Translations under genes and position numbers: made by a program | Notes under the pieces: model-generated | Databases searched by the model: none | What the model saw: the letters and a program-made list of their open reading frames with translations, nothing else | What the model was told of the DNA's origin: nothing | From: Planctomycetota bacterium | GTDB taxonomy: Bacteria > Planctomycetota > Planctomycetia > Pirellulales > Pirellulaceae | Length of the DNA: 45,717 nucleotides | Direction: 5' to 3' | NCBI GenBank assembly: GCA_963204965.1 | Contig: CAUJKA010000490.1 | Span: 1-45,717, forward strand | Shown here: in pieces, positions 36,139 to 45,350 of the stretch | Layout: every line of letters begins with the position of its first letter | Numbering within the stretch: the stretch's first letter is position 1

Positions 36139-37137
36139 TCAATTCCCTCCCGATGCAACAACTTCACCGCCAGATCGCGTAGCCATGGCATGCAGCGCCT
36201 GGCTGTCCGTGGAATCACCAAGAAACCGAATGGACCCATCCGCAAAGGCGACATGTGCACCAGAGTTGTGAAAACTGTATAGATTGCGATCGTTCGTTTC
36301 ATTCACCGTTGGATTCTTGTCTAAAAGTATGGCGCTGTAGGGGCCGCTAATCGCCCAGGCGGAGTTGATTATGGTGGGGAAATCAACGGAGCCGTATTGA
36401 TGATTAAGCTTACCTCGTTTGTAAATGTCGGGACGACCTGCAATTTCGCCTATCACAATCGTGTTGGACAATCCGTCGATGACCTCACGCAAATGCGTCT
36501 GCTTCGGAGACAAGTAGGAATTATCTTGATCGACGGTTTGACCACTAACATGTTTCGGTAGTCCCCAGACGCCCTGTGCGACCTTGATATTGCTCAGCAT
36601 CACACCGATTGATTCGGTACCTAAGGCAATTCCACCTATTGCTTCATAGTCGCTACGAGCAGAAGTACCAATCACGTCGTTTGGAGAATATTGGCGGACT
36701 GGTCTAAATCTCGTGTAATTACTTGTTGATGGACAGAGGAAAACAGAAAGCTCAAGTCTAGCAATTGATTGATTCGAAGGACTGGATGCCGCCACCTCGG
36801 CGTCGATCTGATCGTATAGCGGAGACTGCTCAAGCTGCGGAAGCAACGCGGTTCGCCAGGAGTGAAAATGGTACTCGTCCCAATATTTTTCTGGGAAGGT
36901 TTTGGTCGCCCCTAGATATTGAAACGAGCCGTTGTAGAGTTGCGGAAACTGTCTGTTGGCGTCGTGAAACAATTGGATTGCGAGTACGCATTGTCGCAAA
37001 TTGTTCTGGCAAGTAACACGTCGAGCAGACTCTCGAACGCTTTGAATCGCTGGCAACAAGAGGGCGACTAGCAATCCGATGATTGCCACAGCCACCAGGA
37101 GCTCGATAAGCGTTATGCCTCTAAGTCTGCGTTTCAT
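36139..37137 (-). CDS. DUF1559 pseudopilin-like protein (H-X9-DG)
   Basis: 332 residues. A class III/type II-like prepilin leader is clear: MKRRLRG followed by ITLIELLVAVAIIGLLVALL, with predicted cleavage after G7 and glutamate at the +5 position. The DUF1559 body follows (ESARRVTCQNNLRQCVLAIQ, HDANRQFP, HSWRTALLPQLEQSPLYDQID). The C-terminus has the H-X9-DG motif HNSGAHVAFADG. Planctomycete genomes hold many copies, and the role is unknown beyond export or assembly by a type II/IV-pilus-like machine. It sits within the BlaI-headed run, 54 bp after a small secreted protein gene. Confidence 0.93.
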   Translation of the reverse strand: MKRRLRGITLIELLVAVAIIGLLVALLLPAIQSVRESARRVTCQNNLRQCVLAIQLFHDANRQFPQLYNGSFQYLGATKTFPEKYWDEYHFHSWRTALLPQLEQSPLYDQIDAEVAASSPSNQSIARLELSVFLCPSTSNYTRFRPVRQYSPNDVIGTSARSDYEAIGGIALGTESIGVMLSNIKVAQGVWGLPKHVSGQTVDQDNSYLSPKQTHLREVIDGLSNTIVIGEIAGRPDIYKRGKLNHQYGSVDFPTIINSAWAISGPYSAILLDKNPTVNETNDRNLYSFHNSGAHVAFADGSIRFLGDSTDSQALHAMATRSGGEVVASGGN

Positions 37138-37191
37138 ACCGGCACCTTTTTTGTTGTAAGGACGAACTCGTGCTTTCTCGATAGCGAAGTA

Positions 37192-37521
37192 CTACTTTGC
37201 ACTTTCCAATCTGAGTTCAAGCGGCTCGGGAGCAGTCCCCTCGTCGAACTCTACGGCTGCCAGGAAGTGATACATCGAGGGCAAAAGGGAGTGGAGATTC
37301 GTGGCAAACGGTCTACCTGAATCAACTTGCCTTGGATACGGAATCTTATCGGCGCCTACTCCAGTCTTTAGCCCCTCTCTAAACGCTCTGATCGTCAGAA
37401 TCCCCTTGCCAGGCAATTGCGGAGCCCTTCGAAGAGTTTCTTTATAGGGCTCTTCGGAGTGCAACGTTGGAGTTAACGCCAGGACAAGACTTAGGGCTAT
37501 TCTCAGAATCGTGAATTTCAT
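37192..37521 (-). CDS. small secreted protein sharing its start with the TlpA-like gene
   Basis: The frame can begin at a TTG (37524), but the ATG at 37521 has AGAGGA 6 nt upstream. 109 residues. The signal peptide is a near copy of that of the gene at 33708-35990, at DNA level too. The rest does not match that protein; a C-terminal stretch (FDEGTAPEPLELRLE) looks like one beta strand pair. It may be a truncated duplicate fused to other sequence, or a small periplasmic partner. It is 33 bp from the upstream M56 gene, so cotranscription is likely. Confidence 0.65.
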   Translation of the reverse strand: MKFTILRIALSLVLALTPTLHSEEPYKETLRRAPQLPGKGILTIRAFREGLKTGVGADKIPYPRQVDSGRPFATNLHSLLPSMYHFLAAVEFDEGTAPEPLELRLESAK

Positions 37522-37530
37522 CAACTATCC
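37446..37530 (-). repeat. duplicated ribosome-binding-site and signal-peptide segment, copy B
   Basis: Partner of 35915-35999. Similarity stops soon after the signal-peptide cleavage region (SEEP), so only the export start was duplicated or retained. Confidence 0.7.
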
Positions 37531-37554
37531 TCTAGCTTCGTTCATGGACGCCGA

Positions 37555-40500
37555 TCAATTGGAATCTTTTGTTTGCTTGAACGTGCGATCGCCTGACAAA
37601 GTTAGCGTTCCGAGTTCACGGCTTTCACCGGGCGAGATTTCGATCTCTGTGTCAAAATGGGCGTAATTGAATGGCTTACCTTCCATTCTTAGAATGTACT
37701 TGCATCCTGGTAGCAAAACGGCTTTGAAGTAACCGTTCTCGTCAGTTCTTACGGACGCGAGAGATTGACTGAAGTCACCCGTCGGAGCAACGGCCGGAGT
37801 AACGATGGCTCCGGTCAAGGGTTCGCCATTGCTTACAAGACGCCCAGAAACGCTTGCACAAGGCCGAGCGGTCAAAAGCAATTTCCCTTCAGCGATCTCT
37901 GCTGGTGTGAGATGATGTACGATGCCGATTCCTCGTTTTTCGTGATAGACCACAATCTCACGAGATTCATTCGGCGCGATGTTGTTCACTTCAATGGGGG
38001 CTCGCTCTATCTTGATTCGCTGAGTTACTCTGGCCATTCCATGGATCAGAACGCCTCCCGTCAGCCAGTCACTTGACTCATCGACAGCGCTAACGTTTAT
38101 CGTTTGACCTGGGAAAAGCTCGAAATCCAATTGCACCCTCTCAGCGTCTTCTTTGGGGTCGATCTCACTCATTGAATCCGGATAGGTGGGGCGAGGGCTA
38201 AATGGATTTCGATATGTTTGCGCACCATTGCGATCTTTGGGTACTGTTAATGTGTTGTATCCAATGCCCGACAGATAAGGTTTGTGGAGGCTCTCGACAC
38301 CCACCACTGCTGGGCCAGGGAGTCCAACCAGTCGATAATTGCCGTTGAGATCGGTTTGATAACGGTCTTGCTGTCCATCCACGGTGACAAGATCGAATTC
38401 AGGGAGTTCGTTGGCAAACTTGTTTGTTAGAAATGGCAAGTAATGCAAACGGACACCAGCCACAGGCTCACGCGATTTCCTATCAACAACTTTTCCTTCG
38501 ATCCAAATTCCACGATGTAGCCCGATGTCCATCGCCACTGGCCCCATACCTTCGGAATCGATTACTTCGATCTCTCGCATGAAATAGGGCTGATCATCGG
38601 AGGGAAGTAACATCAGACGGTTCCCTTTCCCCTTGGGCATTCCTTCGATCCTAAACTGACCAAGAGAATCGCTTTTGGTCGGAAGTAGCCATCTCCCACT
38701 TGTCGTCTTCCCAGAAATCGTTTCAACACCTACATCAACGCCAGCCAGCGGCTTCCCTGTTTTTGCATCTGTAACGGTTCCATGGACGGTACGAGATGGT
38801 TGACAAACGTAGGTGAATTCCGCTCCATAGACGGACTCTTGAATTTCGATCTGACCACTCTCGTTCCGAGTCAACGGATTCATCGATCGAGTCGCAACTT
38901 TGAATTCGTCAAAGGCGATCCCATTCCCATGAACCTGGAGGCGCAGACAACGTTCTCGACCTATGCCCTTGATTGAAAATGCTCCGTCACGATCCGTCGT
39001 CACAGATTTCGGAACGCCCAGTAGTCGAGCGTCGATCTGTCGCGGCATCTCCTTCTCAGCCTGCCAGTCGGACTCGCCGGTTCGGACAGCGCTGAGCCAT
39101 GCGTCGAGACTTTCGTTCGATGATGCGAGAATCCCCTTCAATTCGATCGCGACGCCGCTGATCGGACGGCCTTCCAAATCGATCACTCGACCGCGAATCG
39201 GAATGTCCTCGACCAGCCGGAGGACTACAGAATCGACTCCTTCAACTTCCTCGTATTTAGTAAACTGACCCGCAAAGCCAGGCATCGTCGCGCAGATTAC
39301 AGATTTCTTCCAGAAATCTTTCCATCCAGTCCCTTGGGTTGGGAAATTGCCGTACGGTTTGGGATCAATCGAGATTTCGAATTTGCCTTGCTCGTCTGTA
39401 ACGACTTCGGTGATAGTTGACTCAAAATCTTTTCCAAGGATGCGTCGTATATCACCGAAAACGGGTGCCGCTACGCGAACGATCGCACCATCAACTGGGC
39501 TGCCATCCGGCTTCAGCACCAGACCACGAACTGATATTTCTTTCAAGGCAATCGGTGACTTAGTCGATTGAGATTCGCCAACTTGAGCGTTCGCAATAGT
39601 AACGGTACCAAGACAAGTCAGCGCTGCCAGCATTCCAAAAGTAGCTGTCACAAAAAGCCATTCGCTCTTGTTCATAGAAGTGGTCCGTTTCCTCCGATCG
39701 TCGAGCAAGCCGGCTATGCGATGTTCTAGTTTCCATCGGCTTGTAAAGAATCCGACGCTAGACGGCGTTGCAACAGAGTCTTGAAGGAGTTGAGCGAGCG
39801 AAAGCAGCGTTCGACAGTAGGTCGATGCTTCTGTGCCTGCCAAGACAAAATTATCACAAACCTCCTCACGAGCTCTTGCCAACTCGCAGTTAAGTTTCCG
39901 TACAAGCGGATTCGGCCAAAAAAAGGCGGAAATAATGCTCTGCAGTAAAATCACAATTTGGTCATGACGAACAATGTGTGCAACCTCGTGTACCATCACG
40001 TCCATTAGCAAATTGGGATCAACCTGCAGAACCAAACTTTCAGGAAGCACGACTTTCCGATTAAGGACGCCAGCAGCAATTGGACCAGCGATCGCATTCG
40101 AGGTTACAAGCTTCGGGCGTCGGCGACTACAACCGACAGTGGTGCATGCTCGATCGAATGCGACCTGCAGTTGTGCGTTCGAGTTCGGTTTTGCTGATTG
40201 CAGAATTCGCGACAACCGAACACAGCTTAAAAACAATCTTATCAAGTGAAGAAACGCACCAGCTAGCCAAATCCAAATCAATGGTACAACAATCAGGCCC
40301 AACAAGGTCTTGGTCCAGTTACCTTGCGGAACTAGTGGGATCGTCTCGGAAGTGGATAAATCATGATCCACCTCGGGTTCACTCTTTGCTGTCGTGGGTT
40401 TTTCATTTATCTGCATATCAATGGCGCTCCCAGGCACCGATCGATCAACGACATCTTGTTGAATGGCTCCTTCTGACGAATTTTGAAAAACCGGTCTTAC

Positions 40501-40767
40501 TTTTGTGGCGGCAATTCTAGAATCTGCAACAGCCGAAAACTGCAACCAACTGCTACCGGTCGCTTGAATCAATGCAGCCGTTACTGGACTGACCGACACA
40601 AACGCCAGACCGAAGCAGAGCACCCAATAGCGCATGACTGCGGTTTTACGAAATAGCAACGAGATGAGCAATGCAGCAGCGGTCAACAGCGTTGCATGAA
40701 TAAAGATGTTCAGCACCCACACGGATAGTTGATCAGAAATGAACATTGCGAAAAGTTCGCTTAACAT
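37555..40767 (-). CDS. BlaR1-type M56 membrane metallopeptidase with CPD-reg ectodomain (second copy)
   Basis: 1070 residues. The ATG at 40767 overlaps the end of the BlaI gene by 7 bp, with AAAGGGG just upstream. Membrane segments at about 17-38, 44-66, 153-180 and 370-392. The M56 site is HEVAH 260-264, with AREEVCDN at about 299-306 supplying the third ligand. After the fourth segment come CPD-reg repeats (VRGLVLKPDGSPVDGAIV; IRGRVIDLEGRPISGVAI; VHGTVTDAKTGKPLAGVDV; IEGKVVDRKSREPVAGVRL; VSGRLVSNGEPLTGAIV). No penicillin-binding domain is present. By family precedent, ligand binding outside would trigger proteolysis that releases BlaI repression. Confidence 0.93.
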   Translation of the reverse strand: MLSELFAMFISDQLSVWVLNIFIHATLLTAAALLISLLFRKTAVMRYWVLCFGLAFVSVSPVTAALIQATGSSWLQFSAVADSRIAATKVRPVFQNSSEGAIQQDVVDRSVPGSAIDMQINEKPTTAKSEPEVDHDLSTSETIPLVPQGNWTKTLLGLIVVPLIWIWLAGAFLHLIRLFLSCVRLSRILQSAKPNSNAQLQVAFDRACTTVGCSRRRPKLVTSNAIAGPIAAGVLNRKVVLPESLVLQVDPNLLMDVMVHEVAHIVRHDQIVILLQSIISAFFWPNPLVRKLNCELARAREEVCDNFVLAGTEASTYCRTLLSLAQLLQDSVATPSSVGFFTSRWKLEHRIAGLLDDRRKRTTSMNKSEWLFVTATFGMLAALTCLGTVTIANAQVGESQSTKSPIALKEISVRGLVLKPDGSPVDGAIVRVAAPVFGDIRRILGKDFESTITEVVTDEQGKFEISIDPKPYGNFPTQGTGWKDFWKKSVICATMPGFAGQFTKYEEVEGVDSVVLRLVEDIPIRGRVIDLEGRPISGVAIELKGILASSNESLDAWLSAVRTGESDWQAEKEMPRQIDARLLGVPKSVTTDRDGAFSIKGIGRERCLRLQVHGNGIAFDEFKVATRSMNPLTRNESGQIEIQESVYGAEFTYVCQPSRTVHGTVTDAKTGKPLAGVDVGVETISGKTTSGRWLLPTKSDSLGQFRIEGMPKGKGNRLMLLPSDDQPYFMREIEVIDSEGMGPVAMDIGLHRGIWIEGKVVDRKSREPVAGVRLHYLPFLTNKFANELPEFDLVTVDGQQDRYQTDLNGNYRLVGLPGPAVVGVESLHKPYLSGIGYNTLTVPKDRNGAQTYRNPFSPRPTYPDSMSEIDPKEDAERVQLDFELFPGQTINVSAVDESSDWLTGGVLIHGMARVTQRIKIERAPIEVNNIAPNESREIVVYHEKRGIGIVHHLTPAEIAEGKLLLTARPCASVSGRLVSNGEPLTGAIVTPAVAPTGDFSQSLASVRTDENGYFKAVLLPGCKYILRMEGKPFNYAHFDTEIEISPGESRELGTLTLSGDRTFKQTKDSN

Positions 40768-41198
40768 GATTCATGCCCCTTTGTCCTCGGTGACTTCGCC
40801 CTAGGCTTCGTCGTCTTCTTTGATTCGGCCTCATCGATCATGCGACGAATTCGATCGGCCTCGTCATGCGAGAGTCCTCGATACTCCATCAGTGCGGTCA
40901 CCATTTCTTCAGGTGAACCTCCGAAAAACCGATCAATCATTTGAGCGACCTTGGCCCCAAGTGAAGCCTCGCGTGGTCGATTAGCCGAATACCAAAATGT
41001 TCGACCTTCTTCGCGGTGCTTGAGCCACCCCCGCTCCTCGAGTCGTACAATCATGGTTTGAATTGTATTGCGTGCTACATCACGCTTTAGAGCGAGTTTA
41101 TTACGCACCTGACTGACGGTGACTTCATCGAATTCCCAAACTATCTCCATGATTTCTCGCTGACCGGGGCTTAGCGGTGTGGGGTCCGGGTTCGACAT
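40761..41198 (-). CDS. BlaI/MecI/CopY-family transcriptional repressor (second copy)
   Basis: 145 residues, with a winged helix at about 8-80 (IMEIVWEFDEVTVSQVRNKL, RNTIQTMIVRLEERGWLKH, EEGRTFWYSA), a C-terminal dimer region (GGSPEEMVTALMEY) and a lysine-rich tail. GGAG lies 8 nt before the ATG. Its gene overlaps the M56 gene and is preceded by a large palindrome over the promoter. Compared with the copy at 17454 it has the same fold but a different operator sequence, so the two switches are probably independent. Confidence 0.93.
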   Translation of the reverse strand: MSNPDPTPLSPGQREIMEIVWEFDEVTVSQVRNKLALKRDVARNTIQTMIVRLEERGWLKHREEGRTFWYSANRPREASLGAKVAQMIDRFFGGSPEEMVTALMEYRGLSHDEADRIRRMIDEAESKKTTKPRAKSPRTKGHESC

Positions 41199-41220
41199 AT
41201 TTGCGTCTCCAACTGCGATC

Positions 41221-41269
41221 TTGCCTACTGAATGTAGGCATTATTACCTACATCCAGTAGGCAAGTCAA
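41221..41269 (-). promoter_or_regulatory. promoter with paired CTAC-N5-GTAG operator palindromes
   Basis: TTGCCTACTGAATGTAGG (41221-41238) and the reverse complement of 41247-41264 agree at 17 of 18 positions around an 8-bp centre. Each half itself holds a palindrome CTAC-N5-GTAG (41225-41237 and 41248-41260), with centres 23 bp apart, close to two helical turns. On the minus strand a -35 TTGACT (41269-41264) and a -10 AATAAT (41245-41240) are overlapped. It is placed 22 bp before the BlaI start. Confidence 0.8.
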
Positions 41270-41382
41270 TCGTTTCCAGAGAACATTGTGAAATTTGTTC
41301 ACTTCGAAAGTTCTTGTCGCTAGGCATCACATTGCTCAATCGACAACGCCTTTCGTGCCTCTAGTTGTAGTTCCTCAGAGAC

Positions 41383-44300
41383 TTAATCTTTGTCCGTGTT
41401 TCCTTCGAAATCAACAGGCGAGGCATTCATGTAATTGATCCGCCTAGCATTCAGTACAAAGGATTCATGCGGAGACTCAAAAGCCTGGGGAAGGCTAACT
41501 TCTGTTACGGTCGAATTGCAAACCAGTTCAAGGTTATCTCCGTTTAGACGATATAGGCATCGATGAACGCGTTTATTGCCACCCTCAAATCGTGTCAACA
41601 TCATAGATTGAACGGACCGATGGGCATCCAACGCTAACTCCGCAATACCGTCACAAAGGGTTAAGCCAATTTCTGGTTCCAAGGCAGAACAAAAGTACAT
41701 AGAATTCCCAATCCATTGATTTCCGCGAATGGTGAATCGCAATGGTCGACGATCTCCATCAAGCAGCCTATCGGCCGTTAACTGAACACGAGCGTTTCCA
41801 CCTGCGACATACGCCCCGCTTTGGATTTCCCATTCACCCTGTAGTTCCCGCAGGTTATTACCCAGTTTTTCTTTATTCATCCTCACAGGGAAATTCACTT
41901 CAACTTGGGCCTCGCCGCCCGCTTCCACGGGGAAATTCTTCGCTGTGAGTGGATTGGGATGTTCGAGCACATCCCATGTCTTCGTCAATTCTCGTAGAGA
42001 TTCCGATGCAAGTGAAAAATAGACAAACGTTGTTCCCGGCAGAACTGGCAAACGATAGGTTCCGTCAGGTTGTACCACAACGGATCGTAACGCTCCGTCT
42101 CCCATTGCGTAGACTCGCAAACGTACTCCTGAAGGACAAGCAACTGTGTTATCCGTATCCGCGTCCCTGATGCGCCCAACAATCATCGCAGGTTCAACCG
42201 CTGCAACATCGGGAACATTACTTGTCTCACCAGAGACAGCAAACACATCGCTGACTGTCTTAGCAAGATGATTCGAACCCACGAACTCAATTTCGAGCGG
42301 TCCACGGTACTGAAGTTCGAGGGAGTACTTTCCGTCGATGTCGGTCTCTGACAAATCGTAGCTATAGCCTCTACGCAACGATCGAGAGGCCGCTTCCCGG
42401 TGAGCCGGATTGCGAGACGGCCTAGCTGTAACTTTGACTCCGCCAATAGGCTTCCCATTCCCATCAACCACCCGCCCAGAAAGTCTTGAAGGCAGATCGA
42501 GACTCACATCCACTGCTGCTGGACATTCGGCATAAGGCGGCTGGAACATTCCAAAGTCTGGATGATCGACAACCAAAAACTGAGTAGACTTGGGAATCAT
42601 TTCAAATTGGTGCGGTGCCCCGGCAACTGCCTTTCGAACTGAACCTGGATGCTCAAGTGTAGGCATTCCCTCAAGCACATACTGGCCTGTGTCGTCGGTG
42701 GTTGCTCCAGTAACGCCAGCGATCCAAGGTGTTCCCGCTTTCCTGACACGAGCGTTCTTGACCGGAATACCATCAGGGCCCGTAATTGTGCCCTTCAATT
42801 TAGCAGGAACACCGAGAACAATTTCAAGAGCTTCCGGGTTTGTTGAATATCCCAGCGGTGCGACGTAGCCAAATGCTTTGCCGTTTAGATGACTAACAAT
42901 GACATAGTTTTCTTCATTTGCAACTGACAGTTCTGGATCAGTAAACGTACCAAAGTCAAAGGCTCCGTCTGCCTTTGTCGTCAGGGTCTTAAGACTCATG
43001 GTCGCTTCCGCGTTGCGGTAGAGCTCGACGGTCACGTTTTCTAAGTGGGTCCCGTTTTCATCAACACATTTTCCAGCAATGCGAAAACCAGAAGCGGAGT
43101 TCGAGAGTTTGACAGCATTCAATGAGTTTGTTGAAGGTGGAATTGCCTCACTAACATTGGATATCGAGGGAGGCTCGGACCCTTGTTGAGTGTCATTTAC
43201 ATTTGAGTCTCGAAGCATGAAGATTAGCATACTGATACCCAGCCCGACAATTTTTATGACCGTAGCTGCGCCGAGGCTCCATAGTACGATTCGCGAGAAG
43301 TACTCGGAGCGACTGAGTAATGCCAAGCCCAACGATAATGCCGCTGCCAGCCCCGCGAATGCTATGGCGGAATCATGACTCCCGATTGCAGCGATGGGCC
43401 AAGGTACCAACATCGCCATTAGCAGCAGCACCAAAGAAATCAACGAAACAACCCGCTTGTCATTCATGATTAGGAACCACCTGTCTAATTGGGACTCAAC
43501 ACTCTTTTTTGAATTGGCCTGGCTCTTGAGCTCTTCCAGACCAAGAGGGAGCGAAATCTGGATGGGATCTTGAACGTGCGCTAGACACTGCTCAAGAATT
43601 TTGGCGAGGTCCATTGCCGAGACATAGCGATCCTCAGGAGATTTGCTCATGAGCTTTCCGATGATTGCGCAAAGCCATTCGGGGATGTCCGAATTGATTT
43701 CTCGAATGGGACGAGGCTCTTTTTCGATGATCAATCGCAGAACGCTGTAACTGGATTCGGAACGAAACGGTGAGTGGCCAGTACACATGGCGTAGAGGAC
43801 ACTGCCCAGACTAAACAGGTCGCTGCGGTGATCAATCGCTTCGGAGCGAGCTTGCTCGGGTGACATGTATTGCGGCGTACCGGCAAGCGTGCCTGAGCGA
43901 GTGAGGCTGGCATCGTCGACGGCTCGGGCCAGTCCAAAATCCATCAGTTGCACGCGTTGGACGTTTTGATCGAGAAAGATATTGGCGGGTTTGATGTCGC
44001 GATGCACAATTCCTTGCGCATGCGCCGCGGCAAGTCCCTTGGCGGCTTGCATACCAATGCGTAGGATCTCGCGGACTTCCAAAGTCCCATAATCACCGAG
44101 TCGCTTTTGCAGCGAAACGCCACGCGAATAGGTCATGACAAAATAGGGCACTCCCTGCCATTCATCGACGCAATGAATCGCCATCACATGGTCATCAACG
44201 ACCGCAGCGATAGCTTGTGCCTCGCGAGCGAACCGTTTGCGAGCAGCTCCCGATGCAGCCAATTGAGGCAGCAACATCTTGATTGCAACGAAACGATTGA

Positions 44301-44667
44301 GCGAAGCATCGAAAGCTTTAAAAACCACCCCCATACCGCCACGCCCAAGCACGCCGAGCACTTCATAGAAACCTATGCGTCCCAACATTCTTGGATCATC
44401 CGTGGGGCCAAGAAGTTTCAAGAGCTCATCGATAGTCTCGCCTTCGTTATCGATGGAATCTTGCGATTCTGGCTTCGGTAGTCTCATCAAAGATTGTTCA
44501 GCTTCGTGCCACCAATCTTCGTCGCCAATACTTCCCGCCAAGGCTGCTCGGCAATGTTCACAAGCCGAAACATGCTCCTCCCATATTTTGCTTTCAACAT
44601 GGGAAGCCGCTCCAGAAAGCAAAGCTTGAATCTCCCGATCCTTCAGGCATTGTGTGGCAGATTTCAC
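41383..44667 (-). CDS. membrane Ser/Thr protein kinase with anti-sigma-like finger, CPD-reg repeats and LQGEW domain
   Basis: The GTG at 44667 is chosen: it overlaps the sigma stop by 4 bp (GTGA) and GGAG lies 9 nt upstream; the longer frame begins at a TTG. 1094 residues. Finger HxxxCxxC at H32, C36, C39. Kinase domain: GRGGMG, K130, HRD 222-224, DFG 243-245, GTPQYMSPEQ. Three or more membrane segments at about 406-427, 434-451 and 459-485. CPD-reg repeats follow (IAGKCVDENGTHLENVTV; LKGTITGPDGIPVKNARV; LSGRVVDGNGKPIGGVKV). A final LQGEWEIQSG domain of TIGR03067 type completes it. It combines the outer modules seen separately in the M56 proteins and in the other kinases. Confidence 0.93.
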   Translation of the reverse strand: MKSATQCLKDREIQALLSGAASHVESKIWEEHVSACEHCRAALAGSIGDEDWWHEAEQSLMRLPKPESQDSIDNEGETIDELLKLLGPTDDPRMLGRIGFYEVLGVLGRGGMGVVFKAFDASLNRFVAIKMLLPQLAASGAARKRFAREAQAIAAVVDDHVMAIHCVDEWQGVPYFVMTYSRGVSLQKRLGDYGTLEVREILRIGMQAAKGLAAAHAQGIVHRDIKPANIFLDQNVQRVQLMDFGLARAVDDASLTRSGTLAGTPQYMSPEQARSEAIDHRSDLFSLGSVLYAMCTGHSPFRSESSYSVLRLIIEKEPRPIREINSDIPEWLCAIIGKLMSKSPEDRYVSAMDLAKILEQCLAHVQDPIQISLPLGLEELKSQANSKKSVESQLDRWFLIMNDKRVVSLISLVLLLMAMLVPWPIAAIGSHDSAIAFAGLAAALSLGLALLSRSEYFSRIVLWSLGAATVIKIVGLGISMLIFMLRDSNVNDTQQGSEPPSISNVSEAIPPSTNSLNAVKLSNSASGFRIAGKCVDENGTHLENVTVELYRNAEATMSLKTLTTKADGAFDFGTFTDPELSVANEENYVIVSHLNGKAFGYVAPLGYSTNPEALEIVLGVPAKLKGTITGPDGIPVKNARVRKAGTPWIAGVTGATTDDTGQYVLEGMPTLEHPGSVRKAVAGAPHQFEMIPKSTQFLVVDHPDFGMFQPPYAECPAAVDVSLDLPSRLSGRVVDGNGKPIGGVKVTARPSRNPAHREAASRSLRRGYSYDLSETDIDGKYSLELQYRGPLEIEFVGSNHLAKTVSDVFAVSGETSNVPDVAAVEPAMIVGRIRDADTDNTVACPSGVRLRVYAMGDGALRSVVVQPDGTYRLPVLPGTTFVYFSLASESLRELTKTWDVLEHPNPLTAKNFPVEAGGEAQVEVNFPVRMNKEKLGNNLRELQGEWEIQSGAYVAGGNARVQLTADRLLDGDRRPLRFTIRGNQWIGNSMYFCSALEPEIGLTLCDGIAELALDAHRSVQSMMLTRFEGGNKRVHRCLYRLNGDNLELVCNSTVTEVSLPQAFESPHESFVLNARRINYMNASPVDFEGNTDKD

Positions 44668-45269
44668 GATTCCAAACTCCAAAAACCAGACACTTCGTTC
44701 ACCTTTTCTTTGATACGTTGCATGACGCGGCAGCGGGCGACATAAACCGCTCCACTGCTTTTGCTCATTGCGTTAGCTACGTCAGTGATACTGCGACCGC
44801 CTAGCGTTGTTTCCTGAAACATGGTCCAAGTCGCCGAGCTGAATTCGGATTGGACTTGTCTTGCAGCCCAGCGAAACGCCTCCATGCGACTTTCGTTCAA
44901 AAGGGCCAAGGACATGTCGTCGCTGTTTGGCAGATCCAACAGCAAGTCGCGCGCGCTGGAGTCTCCAGTTGCACAATCCGGCTTGGCCCGAGTCATCGCA
45001 TTGAGGATGGCGTTTCGAGTAACGCGATTGAGCCAATTGCGAAAGCGTGGCCCCTCATCTTGTGGCTGCCAGCTTCCCACAGCTTTCGAAACCGAAATAA
45101 ATACTTGCTGGCAAAGATCATCAGCATCCGCGTGCTGTAGCCCGCGTCGCCTGGACAATCGATAGACGACCGGTTGATAAATCGCAACAAATTGCGACCA
45201 AGCAATCGCATCTTGCGGATCGCTGATCCGCAAGATGAGAATTTCGCTCGTTTCCGGCCATTGGCTCAT
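44664..45269 (-). CDS. ECF-type sigma factor (kinase-linked)
   Basis: The frame is open up to a TTG at 45413, but the ATG at 45269 gives a protein that begins like its paralogues (MSQWPETSEILILRISD), 201 residues. Region 2: WSQFVAIYQPVVYRLSRRRG, DADDLCQQVFISVSKAV, FRNWLNRVTRNAI. Region 4 near 145-195: GGRSITDVANAMSKSSGAVY, then VARCRVMQRIKEKV. No ribosome binding site is seen before the ATG. The third copy of the ECF-type promoter motif ends 81 bp upstream. The stop overlaps the kinase GTG. Confidence 0.92.
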   Translation of the reverse strand: MSQWPETSEILILRISDPQDAIAWSQFVAIYQPVVYRLSRRRGLQHADADDLCQQVFISVSKAVGSWQPQDEGPRFRNWLNRVTRNAILNAMTRAKPDCATGDSSARDLLLDLPNSDDMSLALLNESRMEAFRWAARQVQSEFSSATWTMFQETTLGGRSITDVANAMSKSSGAVYVARCRVMQRIKEKVNEVSGFWSLES

Positions 45270-45350
45270 CGCTGTCTGATTTCGATGTAAAACGCACGGA
45301 TGAAAGCACACAATTGTGCCAGAGATCGCAACCAAATGCGTCCCTCTAGC

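Noticed and set aside
45309..45318. CACAATTGTG palindrome as an operator
   Set aside because: A 10-bp palindrome alone is too common; no second copy or promoter overlap supports it.
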